This document shows positions 24,669-35,354 of a stretch of 64,000 nucleotides of DNA, piece after piece (positions within the stretch are counted from its first letter, which is position 1; each line of letters opens with the position of its first letter). Both the position numbers and the translations under genes were made by a program. Source of the stretch: Bradyrhizobium betae (lineage in GTDB: Bacteria; Pseudomonadota; Alphaproteobacteria; Rhizobiales; Xanthobacteraceae); NCBI RefSeq assembly GCF_004123905.1, contig NZ_MZXW01000004.1, positions 416,159 through 480,158 of the forward strand. The letters are read 5' to 3'. The notes beneath the pieces were generated by a model. The model was given only the letters and a program-made list of their open reading frames with translations, made no database searches and had not been told where the DNA came from.

Positions 24669-25679
24669 ATGACCGAAAAAACTACGAAATCGTACGATTT
24701 TCTTTTCTCTGTCGCGCCAATGATGGACTGGACCGACCGGCATTGCCGGGTGTTCCACCGTCACCTCACGCGGCGGGCGCTGCTCTACACGGAGATGCTG
24801 ACCACCGGCGCCATCATTCACGGCGATCGGAAGCGGCTGCTTGGCTTCGACAGGGTCGAGCAGCCGGTGGCGCTTCAGCTTGGCGGCTCGGATCCAGGCG
24901 ACCTCGCGAAGGCCGCGCGGATCGGCGAAGAGTTCGGCTATGACGAGATCAATCTCAATGTCGGCTGTCCGTCCGATCGTGTGAAGGATGGCCGCTTCGG
25001 TGCGTGTCTGATGGCGGAGCCGGAGCTGGTGGCGCGGTGCGTCGAGGCGATGAAGCGTGCGGTCGCCGTGCCCGTCACGGTGAAATGCCGTATCGGCATC
25101 GATGACCAGGATCCGGAAGTCGCACTCGATACGCTCGCGCGCGCGGTGGTCGCCGCGGGCTGCGACGCGCTGATCGTGCATGCCCGAAAGGCCTGGCTCA
25201 ACGGTCTGTCGCCGAAGGAAAACCGCGACATCCCGCCGCTCGACTACGACCGCGTCTATCGCCTCAAGCGCGCGATGCCTGAGGTGCCCATCATCATCAA
25301 TGGCGGCATCGTGAGCGTCGACGAAGCGAAAGCCCATCTTGCACACGTTGACGGTGTGATGCTTGGCCGGGCCGCTTATCAGGAGCCGTGGCGGCTGCTT
25401 TCGGTCGATTCCGACATCTTCGGCGAGACGGCGCCGCATGCGACCATGCAGGAGGCGTTCGAAGCGATGATGCCCTATATCGAGCAGCAGCTTGCGCGCG
25501 GCACGCGGCTGCACGCCATCACGCGGCATTTCGTCGGCGCATTCCATGCCGTCCCCGGCGCGCGCGCCTTCCGCCGCCATCTCGCCGAGAACGGGGTGAA
25601 GCCGGGCGCAGGTGTGGACGTGCTGCGCGATGCGATCGCGCGTGTCGGTGCGCGCGTCCCGGCTGAGGAGGCGGCCTAG
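24669..25679 (+). CDS. dusA: tRNA-dihydrouridine(20/20a) synthase DusA
   Basis: 336 residues. FMN-dependent dihydrouridine synthase of the DusA subgroup: SVAPMMDWTDRHCR at the N-terminus, INLNVGCPSDRVKDG with the catalytic Cys in GCPS, VHARKAWLNGLSP (specific to DusA) and IIINGGIVS for flavin phosphate binding. It reduces uridines of the tRNA D loop. The first dozen residues (MTEKTTKSYDF) probably come from the integrated element, which would have replaced the original start and promoter. It is the first gene of the core chromosome segment to the right. Confidence 0.95.
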   Translation: MTEKTTKSYDFLFSVAPMMDWTDRHCRVFHRHLTRRALLYTEMLTTGAIIHGDRKRLLGFDRVEQPVALQLGGSDPGDLAKAARIGEEFGYDEINLNVGCPSDRVKDGRFGACLMAEPELVARCVEAMKRAVAVPVTVKCRIGIDDQDPEVALDTLARAVVAAGCDALIVHARKAWLNGLSPKENRDIPPLDYDRVYRLKRAMPEVPIIINGGIVSVDEAKAHLAHVDGVMLGRAAYQEPWRLLSVDSDIFGETAPHATMQEAFEAMMPYIEQQLARGTRLHAITRHFVGAFHAVPGARAFRRHLAENGVKPGAGVDVLRDAIARVGARVPAEEAA

Positions 25680-25693
25680 CCACAGGGGCCGAA

Positions 25694-25717
25694 GAGCCGG
25701 ATTGTGACATCCGGCTC
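25694..25717. terminator. Hairpin between convergent dusA and outer-membrane gene
   Basis: A perfect 9-bp inverted repeat GAGCCGGAT/ATCCGGCTC with a 6-base loop lies in the 53-bp gap between the two convergent stops. A short T run occurs 12 bases downstream on the plus strand. It probably serves as the dusA terminator. Confidence 0.55.
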
Positions 25718-25732
25718 CTCGTCGATCGGTTT

Positions 25733-26401
25733 TTAGCGGAACAGGTCGAAGTGATAGTTCACGCCGACGCGGAAGGTGTGGAATTTCGCGGCGTTCCAGT
25801 CCGGCAAATCGTTGTGCTTGAAGTCGGTGTAGAGATATTCGGCCTTGGCCGACCATTTCGGCTGGAACGCCCATTCGACGCCGCCGCCGGCGGTCCAGCC
25901 CATCTTCATCTTGTTGATCGGGCCGTCCTTCAATTCGCCGGTGGCAAGACCGGCGGTCCCGAAGAACAGCAGGCGTGAGTCCATCGTGGCGATGCCGGCG
26001 CGGGCGCGGCCGGTCATGTACCAGGGCAGGCTGACCGCGGCGCTGTTGAGCGCGTCGTGGTTCTTGATGTCTCCGCCCTCGAAGTCGTTCTCGATGCCGA
26101 CCACGAACATCGGCGAGATCTGGTAATTGTAGCCGATCTGCACGCCGCCGAAGGCGCCCTTGACCTTGCCGCCACTGGTTCCGACGAGATTGTTGAGGGC
26201 GTCGTCGCCGCTTTGGGCATAGCCGGCGTTGAAGCCCGCATAGAGGCCCGCCCATGAATACGCGGGCTGCTGCGCCGTATAGGCGGAGGAGGGCGCCGCA
26301 TAGCGCGGCGACAGGTCCGCAGCGCAGGCGCTGCCTGCGGCGAACGCCGCGGCAAAGGGCAGGGCGCACATCGTGCGGCGTAAGGCGGCTCTGGCAGTCA
26401 T
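25733..26401 (-). CDS. Outer-membrane beta-barrel protein (Omp25/31-like porin family)
   Basis: 222 residues with a Sec signal peptide (AALRRTMCALPFAAAFAAGS, cleavage near ACAAD). The mature protein shows the alphaproteobacterial Omp25/31 style: YSWAGLYAGFNAGYAQ, GGVQIGYNYQISPMFVVGIE, then RARAGIATMDSRLLFFGTAG and a final aromatic strand GVNYHFDLFR. Such eight-stranded barrels are surface-exposed structural proteins. The GC pattern fits the core segment. A function beyond outer-membrane structure is not readable. Confidence 0.88.
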   Translation of the reverse strand: MTARAALRRTMCALPFAAAFAAGSACAADLSPRYAAPSSAYTAQQPAYSWAGLYAGFNAGYAQSGDDALNNLVGTSGGKVKGAFGGVQIGYNYQISPMFVVGIENDFEGGDIKNHDALNSAAVSLPWYMTGRARAGIATMDSRLLFFGTAGLATGELKDGPINKMKMGWTAGGGVEWAFQPKWSAKAEYLYTDFKHNDLPDWNAAKFHTFRVGVNYHFDLFR

Positions 26402-26565
26402 GATTTTGAATCTCCCACTTGGCCACGTCCCTCAGGGAGCAGCACTCGTCCAACCCCGATCCCGGGAACAGCCATTTTTATAAACCGACTGGGCGGTTTG
26501 TAAATGTCGGAAATGCCACATCGGCCGGCATTCGCGGTTGCAGCGCTCTCGTGAATCGTTTGCGG

Positions 26566-27120
26566 TTAATCGATCGCCGTGCGCGGGCGGCGGTGGCTGC
26601 TCTGAAGCTCCGGATAACCCGTGAGCATCAGCGTGTCGGCGCGCACGCCCCAGCTTTCCAGGCGATCAAGGAAGCTCATGCCGAGCAGATTGGTCTTCGC
26701 CTGTCCGCGCGGCATGACGAGCGCTGGCACCGATTTCTCGACGAGGTGGCCAACGGAGAGACGGTCGAGCGTGAGGCGAGCTGCCTTGGTGTGGCCGCCG
26801 ACGGTCTCGAGATCGACGTTATATTCGAGCATGTCGAGCGGCAGCCCGATCGCTTTCGCGGTTTCCCAGGTCAGCACCACGGAGGTCGCACCGGTATCGA
26901 TCACCATCGGCGCGGCGACACCGTTGATCTTCGCACGCAGGGCGAATTCGCCGCCTTGGCCGCGCTGGATCTGCACGGCAGGCGCCGGGGAGGCGGTCTG
27001 TGCGCGAAAAATGTGCGAGACCTTGGTGCTCGCACGCGCGATCTGGTCGGGATCGCCATAGGCGACGACGGCGCCGGCTGTACAGGCGAGCATGATGAGG
27101 ACGAGCAGGAAGCGGATCAT
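26566..27120 (-). CDS. Retropepsin-like aspartic protease (TIGR02281 type), membrane anchored
   Basis: 184 residues from the ATG at 27120, which has GGAGG eight bases upstream; a longer in-frame start at 27192 lacks one. A single N-terminal hydrophobic helix (MIRFLLVLIMLACTAGAVV) is followed by a retropepsin-like domain with the catalytic VIDTGATSVVL and a C-terminal LLGMSFLDRLESW. This clan AA family is common in alphaproteobacteria and presumably acts in the periplasm as a dimer. The physiological substrate is not known. Confidence 0.85.
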   Translation of the reverse strand: MIRFLLVLIMLACTAGAVVAYGDPDQIARASTKVSHIFRAQTASPAPAVQIQRGQGGEFALRAKINGVAAPMVIDTGATSVVLTWETAKAIGLPLDMLEYNVDLETVGGHTKAARLTLDRLSVGHLVEKSVPALVMPRGQAKTNLLGMSFLDRLESWGVRADTLMLTGYPELQSSHRRPRTAID

Positions 27121-27148
27121 TGCGGGCCTCCGAAGGCACGCGAGCCCG

Positions 27149-27352
27149 TCAGGCGCGTTTCGGCGATCCCGCGATCGGTGCAAGTCCAGCATCCGTCATA
27201 CGCGCCGGCAGCAGCGCCATGACCGAGAGACGCTCCGCGCTTTCCATGGCGTGCCAGCGTGCGATCTCCGGCAAGGTGCGGCCGCAGCCGAAGCACAGCT
27301 TGGTCTTGGGATCGATCATACAGACGGCGACGCACGGCGTTTCTTTGCTCAT
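27149..27352 (-). CDS. DUF1289 small Cys-rich protein
   Basis: 67 residues if it starts at the ATG at 27352 (MSKETPCVAVCMIDP); an in-frame start at 27388 would add twelve residues. The DUF1289 pattern is complete: PCVAVCMIDPKTKLCFGCGR followed by EIARWHAMESAERLSVM. Four Cys suggest an iron-sulphur or zinc site. It is 28 bp upstream of the retropepsin-like gene on the same strand and likely co-transcribed. Function unknown. Confidence 0.85.
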   Translation of the reverse strand: MSKETPCVAVCMIDPKTKLCFGCGRTLPEIARWHAMESAERLSVMALLPARMTDAGLAPIAGSPKRA

Positions 27353-27396
27353 TTCGACATAGTGAGGGATGGTCGGGCATGTCTGCAAGCATCTCG

Positions 27397-28986
27397 TTAA
27401 GAGCCCGTACCCGCGCTCATGATCGGCTTGTGGCGCGGCCGGCGCTTCTCGTCGGGCACCTCCGGCTGGAGCGGCGGGGAATCATCCGACATCGGCGCCA
27501 GCGCGCTCATCACGCGCTCTGGCGGGAAGGTCACGATCACCTCGGTGCCGATGCGCAGCTTCGATTTAAGCGTGAATGTGCCACCATGCAGGTCGATCAG
27601 GTTCTTTGCGATAGGCAGGCCGAGGCCCGCCCCCTGTTCGGCCGATTTGATCGAGTTGGAGCCCTGGCCGAACGAGGCAAGCACGACCGGGATCTCGTCC
27701 TCGGGGATTCCGGAACCGGAATCCCTCACCGAGAGGTATTGCCCGCCCGAAGCGGTCCAGCCGGCCTTGAGCCAGATCTCGCCGCCTTGCGGGGTGAACT
27801 TGATCGAGTTCGAGAGCAAATTGAGCACGACCTGCCGAATCGCGCGCTCGTCGGCCCAGAGCCGCGGCATGGCCAGCTCGAACACCTCGTGGATGGTGAT
27901 GCCGCGGCTCGACGCGCGCAGCTTCATCAGATGATGGCAGTCGGCGACGATGCCGACCAGCGACACCGCTTCCTCGTTGAGTTCGTAGCGGCCGGCTTCG
28001 ATCCGCGACAGGTCGAGGATCTCGTTGATGAGGTTGAGCAGGTGCACGCCAGAATTGTGGATGTCGCCGGAATATTCCTTGTAGACCGGCACGGCATGCG
28101 CGCCAAAAATCTCGCTCTTCATTACCTCGGAGAAGCCGAGGATCGCGTTCAGCGGCGTGCGCAGCTCGTGGCTCATCTGCGCAAGGAAGCGCGACTTCGC
28201 GACGTTGGCCGCCTCGGCGCGGTGACGCGCCTCGTCGGAGATGGCTTTCGCCTGTTCGAGCTCGCCGATCAGTGCATCCTTCTCGGCGCGCGCCTCGAGT
28301 GTGGCGAAGGTCGAGGAGTGCAGGCGATGCGCCAGCAGCACGAAATAGCCTTCGGCCGCAAGCGCGAGCGCGGCCAGGATGTAATTGTCCAGCGCGCCGG
28401 TCATCGCAAAGCTCAGCGCCATCGCGACTGCAACCGGCGCGGTGGCGGCAAGCGCTGCGATCGGCAGGCTGGCCGCGAGCATGCTCGACACTGCGATCAC
28501 CAGCAGCATCAGGAACATCATCAGCGTTTCCGTGACCATGTCGAGCACGGGATGGATCAGGATCGCCATCCAGCACAGGCCATAGAGCAGATCGAGCACG
28601 ACGAAGCGCGTCCGCCAGGCGCGCGTTGCGGCGGGCGAGGTGGGTTCGGCCAGGAAGCGGTGGCAGCTGCGGATCATCGCGGCGTGAATGCAGAGCATGC
28701 CGGCGGTCCAGGCCGCGGCCGGGATCGGTTGCATCCACAGCCCGAACAGCACGCCGGTCACGACCACCAGCAGCATCACGACATAGGAGGCCGACAGCCG
28801 CGTCTGCGCATATTGGCGCAGCATCTCGGCGTCGAAGGCCGGCCGGGTTCCGCTGGTCGACGTTAACTTATCGCGCGCCTCGCGCACCCGCTGCGACGCA
28901 GCCCGTCGGCTGCTCGCCGATGGAGCGCTTACCGGCTCGGCCGGAAGCTGAACTACCTCTGGCTTTTCAGCGGGGTTACTCATCAA
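27397..28986 (-). CDS. Membrane sensor histidine kinase, PleC/DivJ/PdhS-like
   Basis: 529 residues: a cytoplasmic Pro/Ser-rich N-terminus, a block of about six hydrophobic helices (roughly 65-230), a short coiled coil (EKDALIGELEQAKAISDEA), then the HisKA domain with MSHELRTPLNAILGFSEVM and the ATPase domain with N box NLLSNSIKFTP, DSGSGIPEDE and GAGLGLPIAK. The H-box context NAILGFSEVMKSEIFG is typical of alphaproteobacterial kinases acting on DivK/PleD-type receivers. It has no receiver domain and no response regulator next door. A role in cell-cycle or polarity signalling is inferred from family only. Confidence 0.88.
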   Translation of the reverse strand: MMSNPAEKPEVVQLPAEPVSAPSASSRRAASQRVREARDKLTSTSGTRPAFDAEMLRQYAQTRLSASYVVMLLVVVTGVLFGLWMQPIPAAAWTAGMLCIHAAMIRSCHRFLAEPTSPAATRAWRTRFVVLDLLYGLCWMAILIHPVLDMVTETLMMFLMLLVIAVSSMLAASLPIAALAATAPVAVAMALSFAMTGALDNYILAALALAAEGYFVLLAHRLHSSTFATLEARAEKDALIGELEQAKAISDEARHRAEAANVAKSRFLAQMSHELRTPLNAILGFSEVMKSEIFGAHAVPVYKEYSGDIHNSGVHLLNLINEILDLSRIEAGRYELNEEAVSLVGIVADCHHLMKLRASSRGITIHEVFELAMPRLWADERAIRQVVLNLLSNSIKFTPQGGEIWLKAGWTASGGQYLSVRDSGSGIPEDEIPVVLASFGQGSNSIKSAEQGAGLGLPIAKNLIDLHGGTFTLKSKLRIGTEVIVTFPPERVMSALAPMSDDSPPLQPEVPDEKRRPRHKPIMSAGTGS

Positions 28987-29121
28987 GCAACAACGATTCC
29001 TGCCCGCGCCGGACGCGGGCCTTCTGCATTGTCTATCTCTGGCAAGAAATCCTTAAGAGGTGACTTAAGGAGCTAAAGAATTACGTTAACCGCGCGTTAA
29101 TTTTCGGCGCGTCACTGCCGC

Positions 29122-30399
29122 TCAGTGCAGCCACGCGTGCTGCGCAATGTACACCACTGCGCCCGCCAGATAGCCCGCGAGCGCCGGGCCGGCGATGCGG
29201 CGGGCGTACCAGAGGAACTCGATCCGCTCGAGCCCCATGGCGGCGACGCCCGCGGCCGAGCCGATGATCAGGATCGAGCCGCCGGTGCCGGCGCAATAGG
29301 CGATGAACTCCCACAGGAAGCTGTCGGGCGGATAATGCGCGAGGTCGTACATGCCCATGGTGGCGGCGACCAGCGGCACGTTGTCGATGACGGCGCTGAG
29401 CAGGCCAAGCACGATCACGATGATGTCCTGGCGGCCGATGACGGCATCGAGCCATTTGGCCAGCATGGACAGCAGGCCGGCATGTTCGAGGCAAGCGACC
29501 GCGAGCAGAATGCCGACGAAGAAGACGATCGAACCCATGTCGATCCGGGTCAGCGCATGCGCAAGCGTGAGCGGTTGGCGGATATGCTCGTCCTTGTCGC
29601 GATGGACGATCTCGCCGACCAGCCAGACAATGCCGAGCCCGAGCAAGACACCCATGAAGGGCGGCAGATGGGTCAGCGTCTTGAAGGCAGGCACCGCAAT
29701 CAGCACGCCGAGGCCGAGATAGAACATCACGTTGCGCTCGAACGGATCGACACCCTGCAACCCGCCGTCCTTGGACGGCGCCGCAATGGTCTTGCCGCGC
29801 AGCGCCAGGCTGATGAACGCCAGCGGCACCAGCAAATTGACTAGCGAGGGCAGAAACACCGCGCCCATGATCTTCAGGGGCGAGATCTGCCCGCCGATCC
29901 ACAGCATCGTCGTGGTGACGTCGCCGATCACGGTCCATGCGCCGCCGGCATTGGCGGCGATGACGATGAGGGAGGCGAACAGCAGGCGATCCTCGCGCCT
30001 GGCGATCAGCCGCTGGATCAGCGAGACCATGACGATAGTGGTCGTCAGATTGTCGAGGATCGCGCTCAGGAAGAACGCAACGAAGCCGATCAGCCACATC
30101 AGGCGGACCTGGCTGGTCGTGCCGATGCGTGAGGTGATGACCTCGAAACCGTCGTGAGCGTCGATGACCTCGACGATGGTCATCGCGCCGATCAGGAAGA
30201 ACACGATCTGCGCGGTGGAGGCGACAGATTCGTCGAGCTGACGGCCGACCATCGCATGGTCGCCGGTCGCGACCGCGTACACGGTCCAGAGCAAGCCCGC
30301 ACCTAACAGCGCGGACGCACTCTTGTTGACCCCGATCGGATGCTCCAGCGCGATCGCCGCGTAAGCAACAACGAAGATGGCGGCGATCGCGATCAGCAA
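29122..30399 (-). CDS. nhaD: Na+/H+ antiporter NhaD family
   Basis: 425 residues, about 11-12 membrane segments. The ion-transporter family motifs are LDNLTTTIVMVSLIQRL and the pseudo-repeated VIDNVPLVAATMGMY, with GGSILIIGSAAGVAAMG near the end. NhaD exchanges Na+ for protons across the inner membrane. The start appears to be TTG at 30399: the next in-frame upstream codons reach a stop at 30415-30417 and no ATG precedes the first membrane helix. It begins 22 bp after the hydroxyacid-dehydrogenase-family gene stop on the same strand. Confidence 0.88.
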   Translation of the reverse strand: MLIAIAAIFVVAYAAIALEHPIGVNKSASALLGAGLLWTVYAVATGDHAMVGRQLDESVASTAQIVFFLIGAMTIVEVIDAHDGFEVITSRIGTTSQVRLMWLIGFVAFFLSAILDNLTTTIVMVSLIQRLIARREDRLLFASLIVIAANAGGAWTVIGDVTTTMLWIGGQISPLKIMGAVFLPSLVNLLVPLAFISLALRGKTIAAPSKDGGLQGVDPFERNVMFYLGLGVLIAVPAFKTLTHLPPFMGVLLGLGIVWLVGEIVHRDKDEHIRQPLTLAHALTRIDMGSIVFFVGILLAVACLEHAGLLSMLAKWLDAVIGRQDIIVIVLGLLSAVIDNVPLVAATMGMYDLAHYPPDSFLWEFIAYCAGTGGSILIIGSAAGVAAMGLERIEFLWYARRIAGPALAGYLAGAVVYIAQHAWLH

Positions 30400-30421
30400 G
30401 GCGGGGTCAGTTCGTCAGGTG

Positions 30422-31294
30422 TCAGCGGTTGAGGCGCGCGAGCAGGCTCGACGTATCCCAGCGCTTGCCGCCCATCTTCTCGACCTCGGCGTAGAACTGG
30501 TCGACCAGCGCGGTGACAGGCAGATTGGCGCCGTTGCGGCGGGCCTCAGCCAGCGCGATCGAGAGGTCCTTGCGCATCCATTCGACCGCGAAGCCGAAAT
30601 CGTACTTGTCCTCGTTCATGGTCTTGTAGCGGTTTTCCATCTGCCAGGACTGCGCCGCCCCTTTCGAGATGGTCTCGATGACAGCGGCGACGTCGAGGCC
30701 AGACTTCTTGGCGAAGTGGATGCCCTCGGAGAGACCCTGAACCAGGCCGGCGATGCAGATCTGGTTGACCATCTTGGTGAGCTGGCCCGAGCCGGCGGGC
30801 CCGAGCAGTTTGCACATCCGCGCATAGGCGCTGTTGATGATCGGCTCGGCGCCGGCATAGGCGTCTTGCGCGCCGCCGCACATCACCGTCAGCACGCCGT
30901 TCTCGGCGCCGGCCTGGCCGCCTGATACGGGTGCGTCGATGAACTTGAATCCGGCCTTGGTGGCGGCCGCATCGAGCTCGCGCGCGACTTCGGCGGAGGC
31001 GGTGGTGTGGTCGACGAAGGTCGCACCCTTCTTCATGCCGGCGAATGCGCCATCAGCACCAATCGTGACCGCGCGAAGGTCGTTGTCGTTGCCGACGCAG
31101 CACATCACGAAATCCTGGCCCTCAGCCGCAGCCTTCGGGGTCGCCGCGGTCTTGCCGCCGAACTTGTCCGCCCATTCCTTCGCCTTGGCCGCGGTGCGGT
31201 TGTAGACGGTGACCTCATGGCCCCCTTTTTTCACGAGGTGTCCGGCCATGGGGAAGCCCATCACACCGAGACCGAGGAAAGCGACTTTAGCCAT
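30422..31294 (-). CDS. NAD(P)-dependent beta-hydroxyacid dehydrogenase family
   Basis: 290 residues. Rossmann start VAFLGLGVMGFPMAGHL, the substrate motif FIDAPVSGGQAGAENG, and the catalytic Lys in GQLTKMVNQICIAG are all present, as in 3-hydroxyisobutyrate and tartronate semialdehyde reductases. The C-terminal EWMRKDLSIALAEA helix is complete. No neighbour betrays its substrate; the partner downstream is nhaD. It is an intact superfamily member unlike the decayed copy at 14901-15742. Confidence 0.9.
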   Translation of the reverse strand: MAKVAFLGLGVMGFPMAGHLVKKGGHEVTVYNRTAAKAKEWADKFGGKTAATPKAAAEGQDFVMCCVGNDNDLRAVTIGADGAFAGMKKGATFVDHTTASAEVARELDAAATKAGFKFIDAPVSGGQAGAENGVLTVMCGGAQDAYAGAEPIINSAYARMCKLLGPAGSGQLTKMVNQICIAGLVQGLSEGIHFAKKSGLDVAAVIETISKGAAQSWQMENRYKTMNEDKYDFGFAVEWMRKDLSIALAEARRNGANLPVTALVDQFYAEVEKMGGKRWDTSSLLARLNR

Positions 31295-31491
31295 GTGTGG
31301 TACCTTGTCCGTAGTTTGGGTTTTACGGTTGTAGCCGGGCGAGGGCGCCCAGGCGGCATTTTTGGGGTTCCGCGTTGGGGCGGATCGGCCGCACCATAAA
31401 CCCTATGGGCAGGAGGGCAACGGCTTCGTTTGGCGGCCCCCTGTGCTAGGATGGCAGGACTAAAAGGACTTCAAAACAAGGGAGCGAAAGC

Positions 31492-31941
31492 ATGGCATCG
31501 GGCTTGGGCGGCGTGAGCGTTGGCGTCCTCGATCATTTCAACATCCGGACCCGGAATCTGGCTGAGACGGTCCGCTTCTACGAGGACGTGCTGGGCCTGG
31601 AAAATGGCGCCCGGCCGAATTTCGCCTTCCCCGGCGCCTGGATGTACAGCGAGGGCAAGCCGGTGGTGCACCTCGTCGATATCTCGCCGACCTCGGAGCC
31701 GCAAAAGCCGGATTCCGGCGTGGTCCACCACGTCGCCTTCGTCAGCCGCGGGTTCGATGGCATGAAGCAGCGCTTGACGTCCAAAGGCATGAAATTCGAC
31801 TCCCGCCAGGTGCCCGGCGGCGACCTCTGGCAGATCTTCGTCCACGACCCCAACGGGGTCATGATCGAGCTCAATTACGAGGCGGCCCTGGAGCAGGGGG
31901 CGGCGCCCGCCGAGATGGCTGGTGATATCGGCAGACAGTAG
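31492..31941 (+). CDS. VOC-family (glyoxalase-like) protein
   Basis: 149 residues. Two vicinal-oxygen-chelate modules: LDHFNIRTRNLAETVRFYED with the first metal His, a middle PVVHLVDIS, then VVHHVAFVSRGFDGMKQRL and the final GVMIELNYE with the metal Glu. This arrangement fits a metal-dependent lyase or dioxygenase-like protein. The ATG at 31492 has GGGAGCG upstream. The substrate is not readable. Confidence 0.88.
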   Translation: MASGLGGVSVGVLDHFNIRTRNLAETVRFYEDVLGLENGARPNFAFPGAWMYSEGKPVVHLVDISPTSEPQKPDSGVVHHVAFVSRGFDGMKQRLTSKGMKFDSRQVPGGDLWQIFVHDPNGVMIELNYEAALEQGAAPAEMAGDIGRQ

Positions 31942-31994
31942 CCTTTTGGCCGTTTCCGCTCTAATGGGGCATCTTGAATTTGAGGAGATGCGCT

Positions 31995-34434
<2,440 letters not shown>

Positions 34435-34462
34435 TCTTCGCAAGACGTCGCAAGACGACAGG

Positions 34463-34493
34463 GCCCGGCCTCGTTCGCGAGGCCGGGCTTTTT
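34463..34493 (+). terminator. Rho-independent terminator of dctP
   Basis: An 11-bp perfect stem GCCCGGCCTCG/CGAGGCCGGGC closed by a TTCG tetraloop is followed by TTTTT. It lies 29 bp after the dctP stop. Confidence 0.92.
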
Positions 34494-34726
34494 GTTTGAT
34501 CAGCGAGTGTATTCGGGGTGCCAAAACAAAAAATTTCGAAAACAACCCCATGCACAGTAGAAGCGGAGTGAAGGCACGTTGCCCGGTGGATGCGGCTAAC
34601 GATTTGCTTCGCTGGGGCAAATCGGTGGAGTGGAGCAATCGCCGCGCAGACTTGGCTGGCGCGATGATTTACGCCTGACGGCGACCGGAAGCGATATCTG
34701 CGTTTGGCGCGCCTCTGCTCCCACAC

Positions 34727-34806
34727 CGTCATTGCGAGCGCAGCGAAGCAATCCAGAATCTTTCCGCCGAGGGACTCTGGATTGCTTCGCTACGCTCGCA
34801 ATGACG
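34727..34806. repeat. Large imperfect palindromic repeat of the Bradyrhizobium dispersed type
   Basis: The left arm begins CGTCATTGCGAGCGCAGCG and ends AATCCAGA; the right arm begins TCTGGATTGCTTCGC and ends CGCAATGACG. The arms of about 34 bases are complementary apart from a few mismatches, around an 11-base centre. Sequences of this type are found in many copies between genes in this group of bacteria. It lies in the spacer between dctP and the YunG-like gene. Confidence 0.75.
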
Positions 34807-34922
34807 CGTGGATGAGTTGGGCTCAGCCGAGCAATGAAGCCGTTTGACACGTCGGGCAAAACAGGAGCATGATGCGATAATCGTATAATCCGAAATTCGG
34901 GCGCCGATCTCTGGGAGTGACG

Positions 34923-35273
34923 ATGAGCTTCGATCCCGATGAGGTTCAACGCGCGCTGCGCAAGGCGTGGTCGTTGTCGACGGCCAGCCAATGGACGCCG
35001 GACAATCCTGCGGCTGGTCAATGCAACGTCACGGCGCTGCTGATCCACGAGCTCTTCGGCGGCGATCTGTTGAAGACGCCGTTGCCGGCCGGTGATCATT
35101 TCTACAACCGGATCGAAGGGCAGCGATACGACTTCACGGCGAGCCAATTCGAGCAGCCGATTGCCTACATGGACGTGCCGACCGATCGAGTCGACGCAGA
35201 GCTGGGGGCCACGAACGAGCAATTGACTGAACTCAGAGTCGCTTTTGCGGAGCATCGTGCCAAGTCAGGTTAG
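34923..35273 (+). CDS. YunG-family protein
   Basis: 116 residues from the ATG at 34923 (GGGAG just upstream). The YunG pattern is visible: SQWTPDNPAAGQCNVTALLI with a conserved Cys, DHFYNRIEGQRYDFTASQF with His and aromatic residues. This resembles a small papain-like or NlpC-like arrangement (Cys-His), but activity is not established for the family. It has no operon partner. Confidence 0.75.
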   Translation: MSFDPDEVQRALRKAWSLSTASQWTPDNPAAGQCNVTALLIHELFGGDLLKTPLPAGDHFYNRIEGQRYDFTASQFEQPIAYMDVPTDRVDAELGATNEQLTELRVAFAEHRAKSG

Positions 35274-35354
35274 GGTCAGATATTGCCTGATTGATTTCCA
35301 TGTCTTTCAGGGACCAGAACCGTGCTCCCGGCATAGCTCGTGTGGAGCTTGCAT

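Larger units (their letters stand above)
34435..34922. other. 488-bp spacer with terminator and repeat, no gene
   Basis: Apart from the dctP terminator and the palindromic repeat at 34727-34806, listed separately, nothing codes convincingly here; small open frames overlap the repeat. Bases 34535-34560 (AAAAATTTCGAAAACAACCC context) look like a dispersed non-coding sequence, a weak recollection only. Confidence 0.4.

Noticed and set aside
24630..26453. 607-codon minus-strand open frame
   Set aside because: It is antisense to dusA over its first kilobase and in another frame of the outer-membrane protein gene; the composition is Arg/Gly/His-rich as expected for a shadow in GC-rich DNA.
27259..28866. 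535-codon plus-strand open frame
   Set aside because: Antisense to the histidine kinase, rich in Arg, His and Gln, without domains; a shadow.
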